NCBI GenBank assembly: GCA_965194655.1
Contig: OZ239148.1
Span: forward strand, 744,001 to 808,000
Direction of reading: 5' to 3'
Origin: Hahnella lacustris
Lineage (GTDB): Bacteria > Pseudomonadota > Gammaproteobacteria > Burkholderiales > Burkholderiaceae_A
Length of the DNA stretch: 64,000 nucleotides
In this document: piece by piece, positions 41,104-50,179 of the stretch
Layout: every line of letters begins with the position of its first letter
How positions within the stretch are numbered: the stretch's first letter is position 1
Notes under the pieces: model-generated
The model's database searches: none
What the model was told of the DNA's origin: nothing
What the model saw: the letters and a program-made list of their open reading frames with translations, nothing else
Translations under genes and position numbers: made by a program

Positions 41104-42179
41104 GAACCCTCAAGATTGCTGTGTTGCCAGGCGATGGGATTGGCCCCGAAATCACCCAAGAGGCGCTGCGTGTGCTCCAACGTCTGGCAGCGCAGGGACA
41201 TTTCGAGCTCTCCCTCGAGGAAGCTCCGGTGGGTGGCGCAGGCTACAGATCCAGTGGACATCCGCTTCCGGAGGCCACGCTCAAGCTGGCGCAAGATTCC
41301 GAGTCGATTCTCTTTGGAGCCGTGGGCGACTTTTCGCTAGACACGCTGCCGCGTGAGCTTCGCCCGGAGCAGGCCATTCTGGGGCTTCGAAAAGCACTCG
41401 GGCTCTTTGCCAACCTGCGCCCCGCGACCATTTATCCAGAGCTCGCTGGCGCCAGTACCCTCAAGCCAGAGGTGGTGGCTGGCATGGACCTCATGATCAT
41501 CCGTGAGCTCACTGGCGATATTTATTTTGGCCAGCCTCGTGGCATCCGCACCCTCGAGAACGGGGAGCGTGAGGGCTTCGACACCATGCGCTATTCCGAG
41601 AGCGAAATTGTGCGCATTGGGCATGTGGCGTTTCAAGCGGCTCAAAAGCGCAGCCACAGGCTCTGCTCTGTCGACAAGGCCAATGTGCTCGAGACCACCC
41701 AGCTCTGGCGCGATGTGATGACCACGCTGGGCCGGTCATACCCAGATGTTGAGCTCTCTCACATGTATGTCGATAACGCCGCCATGCAGCTGCTGAAGAA
41801 CCCAAAGCAGTTCGATGTGATGGTTACCGGCAATATGTTTGGAGACATCCTCTCTGACGAGGCCTCCATGCTCACGGGCTCTATTGGAATGCTGCCCTCT
41901 GCCTCGCTCGATGCAAACAACAAGGGGCTCTACGAGCCGATCCATGGATCGGCGCCGGACATTGCCGGAAAAGACCTGGCCAATCCCTTAGCGACCATTC
42001 TCTCCGCAGCCATGATGCTTCGCTACAGCTTTGGCCTCTCTGACTCGGCCCAGGCGATCGAGGCGGCCGTTCAGAAGGTCCTGGCACAGGGCTACGCAAC
42101 GGGTGACATACAGCGAGAGGGGTGTGTGCGTGTGGGCACGCGCGGAATGGGCGATGCCGTTCTGGCCGCGTTGGGCTAA
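41100..42179 (+). CDS. leuB: 3-isopropylmalate dehydrogenase
   Basis: A 359-residue NAD-dependent decarboxylating dehydrogenase. It begins KIAVLPGDGIGPEITQEALR and contains the metal and substrate site VTGNMFGDILSDEASMLTGS, with the NAD loop IHGSAPDIAGKDLANP. It makes the keto acid precursor of leucine. The start overlaps leuD by four bases; asd follows after 23 bases. Confidence 0.97.
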   Translation: MRTLKIAVLPGDGIGPEITQEALRVLQRLAAQGHFELSLEEAPVGGAGYRSSGHPLPEATLKLAQDSESILFGAVGDFSLDTLPRELRPEQAILGLRKALGLFANLRPATIYPELAGASTLKPEVVAGMDLMIIRELTGDIYFGQPRGIRTLENGEREGFDTMRYSESEIVRIGHVAFQAAQKRSHRLCSVDKANVLETTQLWRDVMTTLGRSYPDVELSHMYVDNAAMQLLKNPKQFDVMVTGNMFGDILSDEASMLTGSIGMLPSASLDANNKGLYEPIHGSAPDIAGKDLANPLATILSAAMMLRYSFGLSDSAQAIEAAVQKVLAQGYATGDIQREGCVRVGTRGMGDAVLAALG

Positions 42180-42202
42180 CGATTCATCAAAAGGGGAAGG
42201 GC

Positions 42203-43336
42203 ATGAAACGGGTAGGACTGGTGGGCTGGCGCGGAATGGTGGGCTCGGTGCTCATGCAGCGCATGCAAGAAGAGCAGGATTTTGGGCTTTTTGAGGCACG
42301 GTTTTTTTCGACCTCCAATGCCGGAGGCCAAGTGCCTGCAGGCCTTGCGGGCCTCAAACAGGTCGACCCTCAGCTCTACGATGCTCACGACCTCAAAGCG
42401 CTGGCTCAGTGCGATGTGGTGCTCACCTGTCAGGGCAGTGATTTCACCAAGGCTGTCTATGAGCCGCTTCGGGCCTCCGGCTGGAATGGTTACTGGATTG
42501 ATGCGGCGAAGACGCTGCGCATGAACCAAGATGCCGTGATTGTGCTCGACCCCATCAATCGAAATGTGATCGACGCTGCACTCGCGAAGGGCATCAAAAA
42601 TTACATCGGCGGTAACTGTACGGTGAGCTGCATGCTGATGGGTGTGGGCGCACTCTACAAAGCCGGATTGGTGGAGTGGATGACCGCCACCACTTACCAG
42701 GCCGCCTCAGGGGGGGGGGCACAGCACATGCGTGAGCTGCTCACCCAGATGGGAACGCTCAACGCCTCTGTGAAGAACCTGCTCAACGACCCGGCCAGCG
42801 CCATTCTGGAGATTGACCGCGGCGTGCTTGCCACCCAGAAGAGCCTCTCGGCAGAGGAAACCCAGCATTTCATGGTGCCCCTGGCGGGCAGTCTCATCCC
42901 CTGGATTGACCAAGACCGAGGAGATGGCACCAGTCTCGAGGAATGGAAGGGCGGAGCAGAGACCAACAAGATACTTGGCCGTGGCCCGGGCTTTGATCAG
43001 CCCGAGGTGCCCATCGACTCTATCTGTGTGCGTGTGGGAGCCATGCGCTGCCACTCCCAGGCGCTCACGCTCAAGCTCACACGCGATGTCCCGCTCGACG
43101 AGATCGTGGACATGATTGCCAAAGATAATGAGTGGGTGAAGGTCATTCCAAACCATCGGATGGACACGGTCCATCAGCTCACTCCGGTTCAGGTCACAGG
43201 CACGCTGACCATCCCCGTAGGACGCATTCGTAAAATGGCCCTTGGGCCTCGGTATCTCGGCGCCTTCACCATTGGTGATCAGCTGCTCTGGGGCGCGGCC
43301 GAGCCACTTCGACGGATGCTGCGCATCCTGCTATGA
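42203..43336 (+). CDS. asd: Aspartate-semialdehyde dehydrogenase
   Basis: A 377-residue enzyme making aspartate semialdehyde for lysine, threonine, methionine and peptidoglycan. It begins MKRVGLVGWRGMVGSVLMQR, with the catalytic Cys in GGNCTVSCMLMG (near residue 136). AAGGGGAAGG immediately precedes the ATG, which settles this start over an upstream in-frame one. A run of ten G (42710-42719) encodes three consecutive Gly in AASGGGAQHM. The stop overlaps the truA start by four bases; the usual neighbour fimV is missing. Confidence 0.97.
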   Translation: MKRVGLVGWRGMVGSVLMQRMQEEQDFGLFEARFFSTSNAGGQVPAGLAGLKQVDPQLYDAHDLKALAQCDVVLTCQGSDFTKAVYEPLRASGWNGYWIDAAKTLRMNQDAVIVLDPINRNVIDAALAKGIKNYIGGNCTVSCMLMGVGALYKAGLVEWMTATTYQAASGGGAQHMRELLTQMGTLNASVKNLLNDPASAILEIDRGVLATQKSLSAEETQHFMVPLAGSLIPWIDQDRGDGTSLEEWKGGAETNKILGRGPGFDQPEVPIDSICVRVGAMRCHSQALTLKLTRDVPLDEIVDMIAKDNEWVKVIPNHRMDTVHQLTPVQVTGTLTIPVGRIRKMALGPRYLGAFTIGDQLLWGAAEPLRRMLRILL

Positions 43337-44115
43337 GGCTTGCGCTGGGTCTGGCCTACGATGGCACCAGCTTTCAGGGGTACCAGACACAGCCAGGCGG
43401 CCATACGGTTCAAGACCATCTCGAGCGAGCGGTCTCGGCCTTTCTGGAGTGCCCTCTCGAGGCGGTTGACACCACAGCGGCAGGGCGCACGGATGCAGGG
43501 GTCCACGCGGAGGGCCAGGTCGTGCACCTAGACACCTCAGTCGAGCGTCCGGAGTGGAATTGGGTGAGAGGCCTTAATAGCTTCCTGCCGTCTGAGATTC
43601 GCGTGCGCTGGGCTGCCCCCGTGCGGAATGACTTTCATGCCCGCTTCTCCGCCCTGGCCCGTAGCTACCGATACCAGATCTGGAACGAGCCTGTGGACCA
43701 TCCACTTCAGCAGCGGTTTGCGACCTGGGTGTTTCAGCCGCTGGATTTGAACGCCTTGCAACAGGCCTCCCTGGCGTTACTTGGAGAGCATGACTTCTCC
43801 GCCTTCCGAGCGGCTGAGTGCCAAGCGGCAAGCCCGGTCCGGGTCCTGACTCAATGTCACTGGGCTCAGCGAGGGCCCCTGCTCACATTCACCATCAAGG
43901 GCAACGCGTTTCTGCACCATATGGTTCGGAACATCGTCGGCACACTGGTTGAAGTGGGTCGGGGAGCCCGTCCTGTCGAGTGGGTCTCGGAGGTTCTGGC
44001 GAGCCAGGATCGAACACGAGCGGGTCGAACCTTTCCGGCCCAAGGCCTTTGTCTCACCGAGGTGGAATATCCAGAGCCATTCGTTGGCACGCTCGTCACG
44101 GGAGACACAAGATGA
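43333..44115 (+). CDS. truA: tRNA pseudouridine synthase A
   Basis: A 260-residue enzyme that modifies uridines 38-40 of the tRNA anticodon arm. It begins LALGLAYDGTSFQGYQTQPG, with the catalytic Asp in AAGRTDAGVHAEGQVVH near residue 54 and FLHHMVRNIVGTLVEVGRG near residue 195. Overlaps asd and trpF by four bases each, so all three are translated together. Confidence 0.96.
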   Translation: MRLALGLAYDGTSFQGYQTQPGGHTVQDHLERAVSAFLECPLEAVDTTAAGRTDAGVHAEGQVVHLDTSVERPEWNWVRGLNSFLPSEIRVRWAAPVRNDFHARFSALARSYRYQIWNEPVDHPLQQRFATWVFQPLDLNALQQASLALLGEHDFSAFRAAECQAASPVRVLTQCHWAQRGPLLTFTIKGNAFLHHMVRNIVGTLVEVGRGARPVEWVSEVLASQDRTRAGRTFPAQGLCLTEVEYPEPFVGTLVTGDTR

Positions 44116-44783
44116 GTCGAACTCGAGTCAAAATCTGTGGTCTGACACGCGAACAGGATGTTGACGCGGCGGTTCAAGCAGGAGCCGATGCGATTGGGTT
44201 GGTCTTCTATCCCAAAAGCCCTCGTGCGGTCACCCCAGAGCAGGCCCAAATGCTTGCTCGCAGGGCAGGCCCCTGGGTGTCCGTGGTGGGGCTCTTTGTG
44301 AATGCCTCTCGCGCAGAGGTGCTTCAAACGGCTCAGCATGTGGGATTAAGCCATATCCAGTTGCATGGTGATGAGTCTGCGGCAGACTGCGCCGACCTGG
44401 GCCGCCCTGTGATCAAAGCCATTCGTATGGGCTCTTCCCTTGAAGAAGAGGCAGCGCTGGTAAAATTCGTCCAGCCGTACCTAGCCGTCTCAACCCTGCT
44501 TTTTGATGCGGATTCAGCTGGCTACGGCGGAAGCGGCCACGGATTTGAGTGGGGTCGGCTGGCGCCCGTTCTCTCCATGATGGAGGGGCACTGGGTGCTC
44601 AGTGGCGGGCTGCATGCGGAGTCGGTTGGGCAGGCCATCCGCGTGCTGGCTCCACCTGCGGTAGATGTGTCGAGTGGAGTAGAGCAGATAGAACAGGGAG
44701 TGGTTCAGAGAGGCCGGAAAGATTCGGCCCGGATTCGATCGTTTATGGCTGCTGTTCGGGTGGCCGACGAGACCAAACAATAG
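44112..44783 (+). CDS. trpF: Phosphoribosylanthranilate isomerase
   Basis: A 223-residue TIM-barrel enzyme of tryptophan synthesis. It starts SRTRVKICGLTREQDVDAA with the catalytic Cys in KICGL, and the Asp later in TLLFDADSAGYGGSG. The ATG at 44112 overlaps the truA stop; an in-frame start far upstream would lie inside truA. It is followed by trpB after eight bases. Confidence 0.96.
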   Translation: MSRTRVKICGLTREQDVDAAVQAGADAIGLVFYPKSPRAVTPEQAQMLARRAGPWVSVVGLFVNASRAEVLQTAQHVGLSHIQLHGDESAADCADLGRPVIKAIRMGSSLEEEAALVKFVQPYLAVSTLLFDADSAGYGGSGHGFEWGRLAPVLSMMEGHWVLSGGLHAESVGQAIRVLAPPAVDVSSGVEQIEQGVVQRGRKDSARIRSFMAAVRVADETKQ

Positions 44784-44791
44784 GACTTCAC

Positions 44792-46003
44792 ATGAAGGCA
44801 AACGATCTTCCCTACAACTTCCCTGACGCGACGGGTCATTTCGGCCCATATGGCGGGAGTTTTGTCTCTGAGACCCTCAGCTTCGCGCTCGATGAGCTGC
44901 GTGCGGCCTATGCTCAAAGCCAGCACGATCCAGACTTTCAGGCCGAGTTTCATCGAGAGCTCAAACATTTTGTGGGACGCCCCAGCCCGATCTATCACGC
45001 CAAGCGTTGGTCGGAGCAGCTCGGCGGGGCTCAAATCTATTTCAAGCGAGAAGACTTAAATCACACAGGTGCCCACAAGGTCAACAACACCATTGGGCAG
45101 GCGCTGTTGGCTCGCCGTATGGGTAAGCCACGCGTCATTGCAGAGACCGGGGCGGGTCAGCATGGAGTGGCCACGGCCACCGTAGCGGCGCGTTTTGGCA
45201 TGGAGTGTGTGGTCTATATGGGCTCAACCGATGTGGCCCGTCAGGCAGCCAATGTGTATCGCATGAAGCTCTTAGGGGCGACGGTCGTCCCTGTGGAGAG
45301 CGGGTCCAAGACGCTGAAAGATGCTCTCAACGAAGCGATGCGTGACTGGGTGACCAACGTTGACAACACGTTCTACATCATTGGCACGGTCGCAGGGCCG
45401 CACCCTTACCCCATGATGGTGCGTGACTTCAATTCGGTGGTGGGCAAAGAGTGCCTCTGGCAGATGCCCGAGATGATTGGCCGGCAGCCTGACATGGTCG
45501 TCGCCTGTGTGGGTGGTGGCAGCAACGCCATGGGCATTTTCTTTGACTACATTGGCGTCGATGGCGTTGAACTGGTAGGCGTGGAGGCGGGTGGCGACGG
45601 TGTGGATACCGGCCATCACTCCGCGTCCCTCACGGCTGGTAGCCCGGGCGTCCTGCACGGCAACCGTACCTATCTGCTTCAAGATGCCAATGGACAGATT
45701 ATTGAGACGCACTCCATCTCAGCGGGCCTCGACTACCCAGGCGTGGGTCCCGAACACGCCTGGCTCAAGGATTCGGGCCGTGCTCGTTATGTGCCGGTGA
45801 ACGACGAGGCTGCCCTGAAGGCATTCCATGACTGCTGTCGCATTGAGGGCATCATCCCTGCGCTAGAGACCAGCCATGCCATTGCCTATGCTGCCCAGGT
45901 TGCGCCTACGCTTCCGAAGGACAAGGTCATCCTGGTGAACTTGTCTGGCCGAGGTGACAAAGACATGCACACGGTTGCTCAGGCAGGCGGGCTGTCGCTT
46001 TAA
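44792..46003 (+). CDS. trpB: Tryptophan synthase beta chain
   Basis: A 403-residue PLP enzyme joining indole and serine. The PLP Lys is in KREDLNHTGAHKVNNTIGQ, and the phosphate loop is CVGGGSNAMG. It starts MKANDLPYNFPDATGHFGPY; the ATG at 44792 follows trpF by eight bases with TAGGA upstream. A frame continuing upstream inside trpF is not a real extension. It forms the complex with TrpA, encoded next. Confidence 0.97.
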   Translation: MKANDLPYNFPDATGHFGPYGGSFVSETLSFALDELRAAYAQSQHDPDFQAEFHRELKHFVGRPSPIYHAKRWSEQLGGAQIYFKREDLNHTGAHKVNNTIGQALLARRMGKPRVIAETGAGQHGVATATVAARFGMECVVYMGSTDVARQAANVYRMKLLGATVVPVESGSKTLKDALNEAMRDWVTNVDNTFYIIGTVAGPHPYPMMVRDFNSVVGKECLWQMPEMIGRQPDMVVACVGGGSNAMGIFFDYIGVDGVELVGVEAGGDGVDTGHHSASLTAGSPGVLHGNRTYLLQDANGQIIETHSISAGLDYPGVGPEHAWLKDSGRARYVPVNDEAALKAFHDCCRIEGIIPALETSHAIAYAAQVAPTLPKDKVILVNLSGRGDKDMHTVAQAGGLSL

Positions 46004-46016
46004 TTCTGGAGACTGA

Positions 46017-46856
46017 ATGTCGCGTATTTCCCCTGTACTGGCTGCCCTGGCTGCCTCTGGCCGCAAGGCGCTGATTCCCTACGTGACGGCGGGTGACCCC
46101 TCTCCGGCCTCAACGGTTGAACTGCTGCATGCGCTGGTCAATGCGGGTGCGGATGTCATTGAGCTGGGCATTCCTTTCTCCGACCCGATGGCCGATGGTC
46201 CTGTCATTCAACGAGCCAGCGAGCGCGCCTTGGCGCACGGGGTGAGCCTCACGGATTGCTTGGGCTGGGTGGCCGAGTTTCGACGATCCAACCCGTCAAC
46301 GCCTATCGTTTTGATGGGCTACGCCAACCCCATTGAACGCATGGGGCAGAAGGCCTTTGTGCAGGCTGCTGCGACTGCAGGTGTGGACGGTGTGCTGGTC
46401 GTGGACTATCCACCTGAGGAATGTGAGCCCTTCGCTCAGGCCCTTCAGGCTGCGCAGATCGATCCGATTTTTCTCTTGGCACCCACCTCATCGACTTCCC
46501 GCATGGATCAGGTGGCTCGCCTGGGTGGAGGCTACCTCTACTATGTCTCTTTGAAGGGCGTCACCGGTGCTGCGAGCCTCGATGTGGCCAGTGTGGCTCA
46601 GCGCGTGGCCACGCTGCGTCAGCATGCCAAGCTGCCCGTCGGTGTGGGATTCGGCATCTCCGATGCTGCGTCTGCAGTGGCGGTGGCCGAGCACGCCGAC
46701 GCGGTGGTGATTGGCAGCGCCATCATCAAACTCATGGAATCTCAGGCTCAGGTCGGCTCCTCCGAGTCTTCCGCTGCAGTGAAGGCTGCAGGCGAATTTC
46801 TGGGCAACATTCGAGAGGCCCTCGATGCTCGCTTTGGCGGAAAGGCGACTGCATGA
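46017..46856 (+). CDS. trpA: Tryptophan synthase alpha chain
   Basis: A 279-residue TIM barrel that releases indole from indole-glycerol phosphate. Its catalytic Glu is in VIELGIPFSDPMADGPVIQR and the opening segment is KALIPYVTAGDPSPAS. GGAG lies six bases before the ATG. The stop overlaps accD by four bases. In some relatives a DNA methylase lies between trpB and trpA; here they are 13 bases apart. Confidence 0.97.
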   Translation: MSRISPVLAALAASGRKALIPYVTAGDPSPASTVELLHALVNAGADVIELGIPFSDPMADGPVIQRASERALAHGVSLTDCLGWVAEFRRSNPSTPIVLMGYANPIERMGQKAFVQAAATAGVDGVLVVDYPPEECEPFAQALQAAQIDPIFLLAPTSSTSRMDQVARLGGGYLYYVSLKGVTGAASLDVASVAQRVATLRQHAKLPVGVGFGISDAASAVAVAEHADAVVIGSAIIKLMESQAQVGSSESSAAVKAAGEFLGNIREALDARFGGKATA

Positions 46857-47716
46857 GCTGGATCGACAAACTGCTCCCGCCTCGTATTCAGCAGTCTGAG
46901 AATCGACGGCGTGTGGTTCCTGAGGGCCTCTGGCTCAAGTGCCCCTCCTGTGATGCTGTCCTCTACAAGACTGACTTGGAGAAGAACCTTCAAGTCTGCC
47001 CAAGCTGCAGCCACCACATGCGGATTCGGGCTCGGGTTCGTCTAGACCTCTTGCTCGATGCGGACGACCGCGTCGAGATTGGAGCAGAGGTTCAGCCCGT
47101 CGATAGCCTCAAGTTCAAAGACAGCCGAAAGTACACCGAGCGCCTTTCAGAAGCCCAGTCTGAAACGGGAGAAAAAGACGCTCTCATCGCGATGCAAGGT
47201 CTCATCGACGGTGTGCCCGTGGTGATTGCCTGCTTCGAGTTTGAGTTTATGGGTGGGTCCATGGGCTCTGTGGTTGGGGAGCGGTTTGTTCGTGCGGTTG
47301 AAGCTGCTCGTGCTGCGAGGTGCGGCTTCATCTCTGTAGCAGCCAGCGGTGGTGCTCGGATGCAAGAGGGGCTTCTCTCTCTGATGCAAATGGCCAAGAC
47401 CACCGGTGCTCTCGAGCAGCTCGCGCGCGACGGACTCCCCTACATCTCTGTGCTCACCGATCCCACCATGGGCGGCGTGTCTGCCAGTTTTGCCTTTGTG
47501 GCAGATGTGGTGATTGCTGAGCCGAAGGCGCTGATTGGATTTGCCGGTCCTCGAGTCATTGAGCAGACCGTGCGCGAAAAGCTTCCTGAGGGCTTCCAGC
47601 GTGCGGAGTTTCTCCTGCAAAAAGGGGCTGTCGACCGCATCGTGGATCGGCGCAAAATGAAGCAAGACCTGGCCGATCTCCTCAGGCTGCTTTCCCCCAG
47701 CGAGCGACATGCCTAA
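46853..47716 (+). CDS. accD: Acetyl-CoA carboxylase carboxyltransferase subunit beta
   Basis: A 287-residue subunit of the enzyme making malonyl-CoA. The N-terminal zinc ribbon has C30, C33, C49 and C52 (LKCPSCDAVLYK and QVCPSCSHHMR). The carboxyltransferase core includes GGSMGSVVGERFVRAVE and SGGARMQEGLLSLMQM. Overlaps trpA by four and folC by eight bases. Confidence 0.97.
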   Translation: MSWIDKLLPPRIQQSENRRRVVPEGLWLKCPSCDAVLYKTDLEKNLQVCPSCSHHMRIRARVRLDLLLDADDRVEIGAEVQPVDSLKFKDSRKYTERLSEAQSETGEKDALIAMQGLIDGVPVVIACFEFEFMGGSMGSVVGERFVRAVEAARAARCGFISVAASGGARMQEGLLSLMQMAKTTGALEQLARDGLPYISVLTDPTMGGVSASFAFVADVVIAEPKALIGFAGPRVIEQTVREKLPEGFQRAEFLLQKGAVDRIVDRRKMKQDLADLLRLLSPSERHA

Positions 47717-49103
47717 CGGGCCGCAGAGGCCTGCGTCCGGAGCGGTGCTTTCAGAGTGGCTGAGCTGGCTCGAGCAGCAATCGAGCGAGTCTCGTATTGA
47801 GCTTGGGCTGGAGCGGGTTCGAACGGTATCCGCTGCAATGGGCCTGCCCATGCAGGAGCAAGAGGTTCGGCTCCCCATGCCCACGGTCGTAGTGGCCGGC
47901 ACCAACGGAAAGGGCTCAACCTGCGCGATGATGGCGAGCATTGCCGCACAGGCTGGATATGCGGTGGCCGTCTATGCCTCGCCCCACCTTCTTCAATTTG
48001 AAGAGCGGCTCACCTTCAATGGCGAGCTCAGCCAGGCGCAGGACTGGGTTCACGCATTTGAGCAGGTTGCGGCGGGCTGCGAGGCCAGGTCCACCTTGCT
48101 GACCTACTTCGAGTGGGTGACCCTTGCAGCCTTTCAGATCGTCCACGACCGGGGGGCCGACCTCTTCGTGGCCGAGGTTGGCCTGGGTGGTCGGCTGGAT
48201 GCCGTCAACCTGCTCGCTTCAGATGCAGCCGTATTGACCTCAGTCGACCTCGATCACCAGGCCTTTTTGGGCAACACGAGGGAGCAGATTGGTTGGGAGA
48301 AGGCCCATGTTGCTCGCAGGGGGCGCCCCTTCATCGTCGCCGACCCGGTGCCCCCTTCCACGGTTCACGAGGTGGCAGAGCAGATTGGGGCCGACCTCTG
48401 GCAGTTCGGGCGTGATTTCAACTTTCAGGGTGACCGACAGCAATGGGGCTGGTCAGGTCGCATGGGCCGAAGAAATGCACTGGGCTACCCCGCGCTGCGT
48501 GGATCGAATCAACTGCTGAACGCCTCAGCCGCGCTGGCCGTCTTTGCGGCGCTGGTGGATCGCCTCCCCGTCTCACAGGGGGCCGTGCGCCAGGGACTCG
48601 CCATGGTCGAGCTGGCCGGGCGGTTTCAGGTGTTCCCTGGACAGCCGGCTGTGGTGGTCGACGTGGCGCACAATCCCCATGCGGCTGGCGTACTGGCGGC
48701 AAACCTGGATCAAATGGGATTCTTCCCCCAGACCATCGCCGTGGTGGGCATGTTGGGGGATAAGGATGCACAGGCTGTGTTTGAGCGACTGATGAGTCGG
48801 GTCGATATCTGGTGTCTGGCGAGTCTCGGGTCGGAGCTGGCGGGTGCCCGGGCCCAAGATTCGGCCCGCCTTGAAGCGGCGCTGAACCAGGCACTGTCGA
48901 CTCAGCCCGAGGGCGGGCGAAGAGGTCTTCCCCCGGTTCAAATCCACCTTTTTTCGGATGTGACACAAGCCCTCTCGGGAGCCGTGGACATGGCCTCCTC
49001 GAATGATAGGATCGTGGTCTTTGGATCTTTCGTCACCGTCGCCCAGGCTTGGCATCAAGCCCGAAGAATTGGTCAAGCTCCCCATGCCCCCGATGCCCAC
49101 TGA
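47709..49103 (+). CDS. folC: Bifunctional dihydrofolate/folylpolyglutamate synthase
   Basis: A 464-residue Mur-ligase-type enzyme adding glutamate to folates. The ATP loop is VVAGTNGKGSTCAMM near residue 64, and the C-terminal domain has VVVDVAHNPHAAGVLA. The genes around it, accD and the SPOR protein, are its usual neighbours in Betaproteobacteria. It starts with an ATG inside the accD end. Confidence 0.96.
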   Translation: MPNGPQRPASGAVLSEWLSWLEQQSSESRIELGLERVRTVSAAMGLPMQEQEVRLPMPTVVVAGTNGKGSTCAMMASIAAQAGYAVAVYASPHLLQFEERLTFNGELSQAQDWVHAFEQVAAGCEARSTLLTYFEWVTLAAFQIVHDRGADLFVAEVGLGGRLDAVNLLASDAAVLTSVDLDHQAFLGNTREQIGWEKAHVARRGRPFIVADPVPPSTVHEVAEQIGADLWQFGRDFNFQGDRQQWGWSGRMGRRNALGYPALRGSNQLLNASAALAVFAALVDRLPVSQGAVRQGLAMVELAGRFQVFPGQPAVVVDVAHNPHAAGVLAANLDQMGFFPQTIAVVGMLGDKDAQAVFERLMSRVDIWCLASLGSELAGARAQDSARLEAALNQALSTQPEGGRRGLPPVQIHLFSDVTQALSGAVDMASSNDRIVVFGSFVTVAQAWHQARRIGQAPHAPDAH

Positions 49104-49665
49104 AGACAACCAAAGAGCAGATCCCATGGCGGAGCACCGCCAGAAGGCTCGGTGGCGCTTGATCGGGGCGCTCCTTTTTGCGGTTGTGGCCTCTATGGTG
49201 GCTTACAGCGTCCTACACGACACGCCGCGCCCTCTGGCCCGTGACTTTGCGATCCTCATGCCCAAGGCGGCTCACACGCCAAGCACGGACATCACCGCTG
49301 TGCCTGCAGCGCCGGTCCCTGAACCCGCTGCTCCCTCCGCACCGGCTGCGCAGGCTCCCTTAGCCGTCCCGGCTGAACAGGCCCCTGCACTCGTACCTCC
49401 CCCAACGGTTACGCCTGACGTCGCGGTCGCCCGTCAAGTCTTCGTTCAGGTGGGTGCCTACAGCACGCGAGCGTCAGCGGATCAGGTCAAAAAGCGTCTG
49501 GAATCGGCGGGCCACAAAGTGGTCCTGAGCACCGTGGGGACAGGCAGTGCGCAGCGGCATCGAGTGCGTATCGGGCCTCTCTCGGAGGAGGAGGCCAGTG
49601 GGGTGGTGGCCCGCGCCAAGCTTCAGGGTTATGACGCCGCCGTGGTCAAGGGGACATTGCCATGA
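49084..49665 (+). CDS. SPOR-domain inner-membrane protein (DedD-like)
   Basis: A protein of about 193 residues with one membrane helix near residues 24-43, a Pro/Ala-rich linker and a C-terminal SPOR domain (QVFVQVGAYSTRASADQVKK then HRVRIGPLSEEEASGVVARA). SPOR domains bind denuded peptidoglycan at the division site. The start is uncertain: ATG at 49084 or 49093 overlaps folC, and ATG at 49126 is the first with no overlap. It overlaps cvpA by four bases. Confidence 0.85.
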   Translation: MPPMPTEDNQRADPMAEHRQKARWRLIGALLFAVVASMVAYSVLHDTPRPLARDFAILMPKAAHTPSTDITAVPAAPVPEPAAPSAPAAQAPLAVPAEQAPALVPPPTVTPDVAVARQVFVQVGAYSTRASADQVKKRLESAGHKVVLSTVGTGSAQRHRVRIGPLSEEEASGVVARAKLQGYDAAVVKGTLP

Positions 49666-50177
49666 TGCAGGACTTCACCTGGATCGACTGGGTCTGCCTC
49701 GTGGTGATTCTCTCCTCGGCCTTGCTTTCTGTATTGCGTGGGCTGCTGCAGGAGGTGGCCTCCTTGGCGGTCTGGGTCTTGGCGATCGTTGCTGGCAGTC
49801 GACTCGCTCACTTGGTCGCAGAGCCTTTGAAAGAGTGGCTGGCAGAACCGCTTGCCCTCACACTGGCCTTTCTTCTGATTGTCGTGGGGGTGCTCCTGCT
49901 GGGTCGTCTCGTTACGGCGACGCTCAAGGAGCTGGTGAAGGCCTCTGGGGCGAGTGCCCTTGATCGTGTCATGGGAGCCATCTTTGGTGCCGTCAGGGGC
50001 GTGGTCATTATGGCCGTGCTGGCGGTGCTGGGTGCCATGACCCCTTTGCCAGCCCAGCCTGAGTGGCAGAACGCGTATTCGCGCCCAGCCTTGGAATGGT
50101 CGATCCAGGTTCTCACGCCCTGGATGCCGAGCTTTGTGTCGAGTCGTATTCCTTCTGAACTTTTGAAAGGTTCCTAA
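49662..50177 (+). CDS. cvpA: CvpA family inner-membrane protein
   Basis: A 171-residue protein with four membrane helices: FTWIDWVCLVVILSSALLSV, then EVASLAVWVLAIVAGSRLAH and two more. This is the CvpA (colicin V production) family, always next to purF in this group. The ATG overlaps the SPOR gene stop, and purF starts two bases after the stop. Its molecular role is not settled; it affects envelope integrity. Confidence 0.92.
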   Translation: MMQDFTWIDWVCLVVILSSALLSVLRGLLQEVASLAVWVLAIVAGSRLAHLVAEPLKEWLAEPLALTLAFLLIVVGVLLLGRLVTATLKELVKASGASALDRVMGAIFGAVRGVVIMAVLAVLGAMTPLPAQPEWQNAYSRPALEWSIQVLTPWMPSFVSSRIPSELLKGS

Positions 50178-50179
50178 AC

